Assembly: GCA_003524705.1 (NCBI GenBank)
Contig: DQGV01000049.1
Coordinates: forward strand, 1 to 9,817
Direction: 5' to 3'
DNA length: 9,817 nucleotides
Source of the DNA: Anaerolineae bacterium
Lineage (GTDB): Bacteria; Chloroflexota; Anaerolineae; Anaerolineales; Villigracilaceae
In this document: positions 6,763 to 9,817 of the stretch, piece by piece
How the letters are laid out: each line of letters begins with the position of its first letter
How positions within the stretch are numbered: position 1 is the stretch's first letter
Program-made: the position numbers and the translations under genes
The notes under the pieces: generated by a model
Database searches by the model: none
What the model was told of the DNA's origin: nothing
What the model saw: only the letters and a program-made list of their open reading frames with translations

Positions 6763-7440
6763 TTATTGAGTAAATCTTTTTAGTCCCAAAGCCAGACCTA
6801 ATCCACCACCTAGTGCAATGACTGCAATGGCGATGACGGCGTCTTGCCAGAAGCGGATGGGGAAGAGGCGGATGAGGGTATCTGAATAATAAAACAACCA
6901 CGAGTCGCCTTCAAAGAAGATGGCGTGGAAACCTGAGAAGAACGTCCAGAAGATGTCTGGATTAAGTAAGATGCCTGCGCCTGCAATGAAAGCAAGTGAT
7001 AGTGCTAAGCCTATCATCCACCAGCCACCGCGTTGTAGAGCGATTAAGTATTCAGTAAGATTGTTGTTTTTATAAAAGAGAATGAAGAGGATTAAGAGAA
7101 TTGCAAGTGTGATGTACCAAGTGGTTAATGAACCTGTGATAACTTCTTTGACATCCTCCATATGACTCAATTCTCTTTCATTGTAGAGGGGAGAGCCATC
7201 ATCGAATGTTAAGTCGCCGAGATAGGAAATGTCTTCATTATTGATTAGGTAATCCACTGCGTAGGGGGCGTATTTGAGTCTATCTTCTTTGTTGAAGCCG
7301 TAGGTATCTTCTGGGAAGTAGGGCATGTTGTATTCGATGGTGTAGAAGAGGGGAGTTAATAGGATGCGTAAGGCGAGACCGATTAAGGCGAGCGGGGTCA
7401 GTAAAGATATAATGTGAGATAGAATATGAAAATGTTTCAT
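6763..7440 (-). CDS. TIGR01906/DUF1461 integral membrane protein, Lit-like (possible lipoprotein intramolecular transacylase)
   Basis: The 225-residue protein fits the DUF1461/TIGR01906 family in length and layout: four membrane helices (about 10-32, 106-122, 139-158, 199-220) and a large outside loop after the first. Family hallmarks are LSHMEDVKEV (91-100) and FHAIFFEGDSWLFYYSDTLI (171-190) followed by RLFPIRFW (191-198). His93 and His172 sit in these two conserved blocks. The Firmicute enzyme Lit, which moves an acyl chain on the lipid-modified Cys of lipoproteins to make the lyso form, belongs to this family and depends on two histidines. Whether this distant member has that activity is an inference; a plain 'TIGR01906 family membrane protein' is the safe name. 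It has no visible Shine-Dalgarno sequence. It is divergent from a small lipoprotein gene, 41 bp away, and lies 83 bp upstream of fabG on the same strand. Confidence 0.8.
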   Translation of the reverse strand: MKHFHILSHIISLLTPLALIGLALRILLTPLFYTIEYNMPYFPEDTYGFNKEDRLKYAPYAVDYLINNEDISYLGDLTFDDGSPLYNERELSHMEDVKEVITGSLTTWYITLAILLILFILFYKNNNLTEYLIALQRGGWWMIGLALSLAFIAGAGILLNPDIFWTFFSGFHAIFFEGDSWLFYYSDTLIRLFPIRFWQDAVIAIAVIALGGGLGLALGLKRFTQ

Positions 7441-7448
7441 TAATTAAT

Positions 7449-7454
7449 ATTGTA
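7449..7454 (-). promoter_or_regulatory. Candidate -10 box (TACAAT) for the Lit-like gene
   Basis: TACAAT on the minus strand ends 8 nt before the ATG at 7440, which would put the transcript start only about 2 nt from the start codon. This fits the absence of a ribosome-binding site. The 41-bp divergent spacer (7441-7481) must also serve the plus-strand gene at 7482. No -35 element is clear in either direction, so confidence is low. Confidence 0.3.
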
Positions 7455-7481
7455 AACGAGAATTTGCTGAAGGTAAGCAAT

Positions 7482-8009
7482 ATGAAATATTTTTATCGAA
7501 ATTTATTATTTCTTGTTGGGGTAATGTTAGTGTTTATCCAAACATGTTCAAATGAAATGAGCATTGCTCCAGCAGAAACTTCTACATTGACTTCAACATC
7601 GGTACCTTTAGGAGTTTTCGTTGTATTATCTCATCCACCACTCATTATGAATTATGAGCCTTCTAAGTGGGAAGATAAATCTAAATACTTTGATAACACA
7701 TCAGTATTGAATTATCTGCAAACAAAAGAACTTTCTAGTTGCAAAATTGGAATTCAAGACCCTGCGGGTTATTATGAACCTTATGAATCTGAAACAGTTA
7801 CTTTGGGCAATATAGATTACACAATAATTTACCCAGATTCTACATCTTCAGATTATGTATTGTTTCTTTACTTAGATGCTGAATCTTTTTCAGGATATAG
7901 ATATGATTTGTATGGCTTGCCTGTTTTTGGAATAAGTTCAAATTCATCTGAGTGGGAAGAATGTAAGAAATTGGGCGAAGAAGTTTTATCTACTTTGCGT
8001 ATTCCATAA
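7482..8009 (+). CDS. Small predicted lipoprotein, unknown function, AT-rich, 175 aa
   Basis: The family is not recognised. The start is placed at ATG 7482 because AAGG (7470-7473) lies 8 nt upstream; an in-frame TTG at 7464 is the alternative. Residues 1-21 form a signal peptide (MKYFYRN, then a hydrophobic stretch) ending IQTC, with Cys22 as probable lipidation site though the box is not canonical. A Ser/Thr-rich linker (23-42) leads to a globular part of about 130 residues with aromatic-rich strands: MNYEPSKWED (56-65), GYYEPYES (96-103), LGNIDYTIIYPD (108-119), and a closing EVLSTLRIP (167-175). Cys87 and Cys161 could form a disulfide outside the cell. Base composition is low in GC (16 of 60 bases in 7501-7560), below its neighbours. 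It is the only plus-strand gene here, divergent from the Lit-like gene and convergent with the gene at 8164, with a repeat element at its 3' end. Confidence 0.75.
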   Translation: MKYFYRNLLFLVGVMLVFIQTCSNEMSIAPAETSTLTSTSVPLGVFVVLSHPPLIMNYEPSKWEDKSKYFDNTSVLNYLQTKELSSCKIGIQDPAGYYEPYESETVTLGNIDYTIIYPDSTSSDYVLFLYLDAESFSGYRYDLYGLPVFGISSNSSEWEECKKLGEEVLSTLRIP

Positions 8010-8017
8010 ATTATTTT

Positions 8018-8156
8018 ATGTCGTTGCGAGGATGGATGCGAAGCATCCTGACGAAGCAATCTCATTATATTAAGTTAAGGTTGGAGATTGCTTCGGAACT
8101 GGGTCTCGGTACGTCGCCTTCGGCGACACTCGACCAGCAGTTCCTCGCAATGACAT
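8018..8156. repeat. Composite palindromic repeat element, copy 2, between convergent genes
   Basis: The 154-bp gap between two gene ends is nearly filled by a nested palindrome. Outer arms 8018-8032 and 8142-8156 are complementary at 14 of 15 positions. Inner arms CGAAGCAATCTC (8052-8063) and GAGATTGCTTCG (8084-8095) are perfect over 12 bp. Each half also holds a small stem: GGATGC-GAA-GCATCC (8034-8048) and GTCGCC-TTC-GGCGAC (8113-8127). It looks like two inverted copies of a CATTGCGAGGA...GAAGCAATCTC repeat joined head to head. It may act as a bidirectional transcript end through its stems, but no U-tract is present. Confidence 0.85.
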
Positions 8157-8163
8157 GATGTTG

Positions 8164-9717
8164 TTATTGCAAAAACTCAAGACCACCTTGTAAGACAAAG
8201 CTGACGACCATGTTATTGACTATCCATTCGATGGGGGCGAGGTCGTCGGTGAAGACGGTGGTGGTGGAGTAACCATCTTGAAGATTTGTAAATGTAGAGG
8301 ACATGGTTGTAATGAGCAACGGATTTGTATTTGGGTCACCAGCCAAGCGGACTAGGTTAGCAGAAAAGTTTTCAGGTAGGGTTGGTTGTTTGGTGGCGAA
8401 TATCATGGTGTTGAGAGTGCCGGGAATATCCATGATGTGAATGGATGGGAAGATTTGACTCATGGTGGTGGCGAGTCCGTCAATGAGGCGTCTATCGCCG
8501 GGGGTGGAGCCAACGTTGAGGGTCAGCACGCCTGTATCCGTTAAATGTGAGGCGCAGATTGTGAAAAATTCCAATGTGGTCATGTGCGCGGGAATGTATG
8601 GCGGACGATAGGCATCAATGGCGATAATGTCATACAGTTTATTGCTTCTATCTAGCCCTAATCTGCCATCGCCGACGATGACGTTTAGATTGGGGAAGTT
8701 CATATCAAAGTAATCACGCCCAACTTGTACAATTTTGTCGTCAATTTCAATGCCGTCAATTTGAATATCTTCGCCATAAATGGCAGTGGCTTGGCGTGCC
8801 GCCGTGCCAGCGGCTAAGCCGATGATTGCCATACTTTGCACATCATCAGGTGAACGGTTTGCATAAAAATATGGACCGACTGAGAATTGTTCCCATGGTC
8901 CGTTGAAGTACATTGTGTCAGGATGATAAATGGAATGTACACCCTGACCATCATTGAGGCGCAACAAAGTAAAACCATTTTGTTGTTGCACTTGAATATA
9001 GTTATAAGCGGACTCGGTTTCGTACACTTGCCCTGTGCTGTTCTTCAATGCACTGTTTGAAAAAACAATTGCGATGATCAGTAAGGCAATCGGCATCCAA
9101 ATATATTTGAGCATTTCTTTTTGACTAACAAAACGGTATAAGCCAATGAGTGCTACGATTAACAGCAACATGCCGAAGGATGCGAAGGTGAGGCGTGTTC
9201 CAATCGTTGGAATCGTTATCAGAGTTGGGATAAACGTGCCGATGAATGAACCTAGTGTTGAAATGGCATAAATCTGCCCTGAGATTTGACCTGATTTATC
9301 GGTATCTTCTATAGATAAGCGAATGGCATACGGTGAGATGGTGCCTAACAAGGTGATGGGGACAATAAATAAAACTAAGACGACGATAAATGAACCAGCC
9401 ATAATGCCGACGCTTAGCACTTCAAACGCATCAGCGGCGAAGGTGAGAACTGGTACAGCGACATAAGGCACGAGCCCTACGGTGAACGCTGCCCACGCAA
9501 GGATGCGATACATGGCTTGCGGACTTGGGTTGGCATCTGCCCATTTGCCACCGAGAAAGTAGCCGAAGGTTAGATAGATAAGCATGAGACCGATAATGCT
9601 TGCCCAAACTAAATTGCTAGTGCCGAAGACGTTGCCGATGAGTCGCCCTGCGGTGAGTTCGGCGGCGAGTGTGGTCATACCTGAGATAAAGACTGTGAGG
9701 AGGATGTAGCGTTTCAT
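8164..9717 (-). CDS. Membrane-fused spermidine synthase-like protein (methyltransferase-fold domain), 517 aa
   Basis: The N-terminal half (1-221) has about seven membrane helices (near 5-24, 36-56, 73-95, 103-127, 150-171, 177-194, 206-221) in the style of fused transporter/spermidine-synthase proteins. The C-terminal half is a Rossmann methyltransferase-type domain related to polyamine aminopropyltransferases: YNYIQV (238-243), nucleotide loop IGLAAGTAARQ (299-309), acidic strand end GIEID (322-326), VGDGR (348-352), and IIAIDAYRPP (364-373). The aminopropyltransferase active-site signature D-x-x-D-P is replaced by Asp368-Ala-Tyr-Arg-Pro, and the usual GGGDG loop is changed. A role in classical spermidine synthesis is therefore doubtful, and the substrate is unknown. 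It binds decarboxylated SAM, SAM or a related ligand by family inference only. Conserved FTDDLAPIEW (489-498) near the end fits the family. It faces the small lipoprotein gene tail to tail, and its start has no ribosome-binding site but a close TATAAT. Confidence 0.85.
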   Translation of the reverse strand: MKRYILLTVFISGMTTLAAELTAGRLIGNVFGTSNLVWASIIGLMLIYLTFGYFLGGKWADANPSPQAMYRILAWAAFTVGLVPYVAVPVLTFAADAFEVLSVGIMAGSFIVVLVLFIVPITLLGTISPYAIRLSIEDTDKSGQISGQIYAISTLGSFIGTFIPTLITIPTIGTRLTFASFGMLLLIVALIGLYRFVSQKEMLKYIWMPIALLIIAIVFSNSALKNSTGQVYETESAYNYIQVQQQNGFTLLRLNDGQGVHSIYHPDTMYFNGPWEQFSVGPYFYANRSPDDVQSMAIIGLAAGTAARQATAIYGEDIQIDGIEIDDKIVQVGRDYFDMNFPNLNVIVGDGRLGLDRSNKLYDIIAIDAYRPPYIPAHMTTLEFFTICASHLTDTGVLTLNVGSTPGDRRLIDGLATTMSQIFPSIHIMDIPGTLNTMIFATKQPTLPENFSANLVRLAGDPNTNPLLITTMSSTFTNLQDGYSTTTVFTDDLAPIEWIVNNMVVSFVLQGGLEFLQ

Positions 9718-9724
9718 GGGTGGA

Positions 9725-9730
9725 ATTATA
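9725..9730 (-). promoter_or_regulatory. Candidate -10 box giving a nearly leaderless mRNA for the gene at 9717
   Basis: TATAAT on the minus strand ends 7 nt before the ATG at 9717, so transcription would start at or within a base or two of the start codon. The sequence between them (TTCCACCC) holds no Shine-Dalgarno motif, consistent with leaderless translation. No good -35 hexamer is visible, and the upstream DNA is a 7-bp repeat. Confidence 0.45.
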
Positions 9731-9781
9731 GTTGATGGTTGCTAGTTGGTGGTGATTAGCGGTTGGCGATTGGCTGTTAGC
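9726..9781. repeat. Degenerate 7-bp tandem repeat, eight units
   Basis: Read on the minus strand from 9781 to 9726, the DNA divides into eight consecutive heptamers fitting RCYANHM. Position 2 is always C, position 3 always a pyrimidine and position 4 always A. The first four begin with G (for example GCTAACA, GCCAATC) and the last four with A (for example ACCATCA). The last unit overlaps the TATAAT box of the gene at 9717. I counted unit by unit with no gaps. Confidence 0.75.
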
Positions 9782-9798
9782 TTTTTGATAAAAACCTC

Positions 9799-9817
9799 CG
9801 AGGTCTTCAAGACCTCG
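9799..9817. repeat. Hairpin at the window end, probably part of a longer palindromic repeat
   Basis: CGAGGTCTT (9799-9807) and AAGACCTCG (9809-9817) are exact reverse complements around one base, giving at least a 7-bp stem with a TTCAA loop. The window stops inside it, so its full extent is unknown. The word AAGACCTCG also occurs at 5882-5890, in the nested hairpin of the fabG/asp23 spacer. Confidence 0.7.

Noticed and set aside
7464..7481. TTG at 7464 as start of the small lipoprotein
   Set aside because: The ATG at 7482 gives a better signal peptide and has AAGG 8 nt upstream.
8018..8156. CRISPR array
   Set aside because: The repeats are inverted copies within one palindrome, without regularly spaced direct repeats and unique spacers.

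Overview
The window looks like bacterial chromosome, most likely from the Chloroflexota (Anaerolineae-like). That placement is an inference. It rests on an Asp23/Gls24-family gene and nusB next to a twin-arginine translocase pair, on predicted lipoproteins whose lipidated Cys is followed by Thr/Pro/Ser-rich linkers, on a TIGR01906/DUF1461 membrane protein, on a membrane-fused spermidine-synthase-like protein, and on abundant small intergenic repeats. No rRNA, tRNA, CRISPR array, transposase or phage gene was seen.

Layout. From 6679 down to 1 there is one long minus-strand run. In order of transcription it is fabG (6679-5927), a repeat-filled gap, an asp23-like gene (5829-5491), nusB (5494-5012), a tatA/tatB-like gene (4998-4600), tatC (4607-3654), a large exported multi-domain protein with a glycoside-hydrolase-like barrel (3545-1020), and a penicillin-acylase-family precursor (994 to beyond base 1). 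Asp23/nusB and tatA/tatC overlap, and nusB/tatA are 13 bp apart, so these four are very probably one transcript. The last two genes are exported proteins placed right after the Tat genes, and the first of them has a twin-arginine-like signal peptide. Upstream of fabG lie a minus-strand membrane protein of the family that contains the lipoprotein transacylase Lit (7440-6763), a divergent AT-rich small lipoprotein gene on the plus strand (7482-8009), and a convergent minus-strand fused membrane/spermidine-synthase-like gene (9717-8164).

How the genes relate. The shared theme is the cell envelope. There is protein export (Tat), exported or anchored hydrolase-like proteins, two predicted lipoproteins, and a possible lipoprotein-modifying enzyme. 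Housekeeping genes for fatty acid synthesis (fabG) and transcription antitermination (nusB) are embedded among them.

The intergenic DNA is the most unusual part. Two related palindromic elements (5850-5923 and 8018-8156) share three words in the same order. Two stretches of 7-bp tandem repeats (6733-6753 and 9726-9781) lie upstream of minus-strand genes, and the longer one runs in phase into a TATAAT box that would give a nearly leaderless mRNA. A 14-bp perfect inverted repeat brackets the 5' leader of the large exported protein gene. The window ends inside another hairpin (9799-9817). I did not find a clearly new multi-gene system. The best leads are these repeats, the N-terminally extended TatC, and the barrel protein that seems to lack a standard nucleophile.
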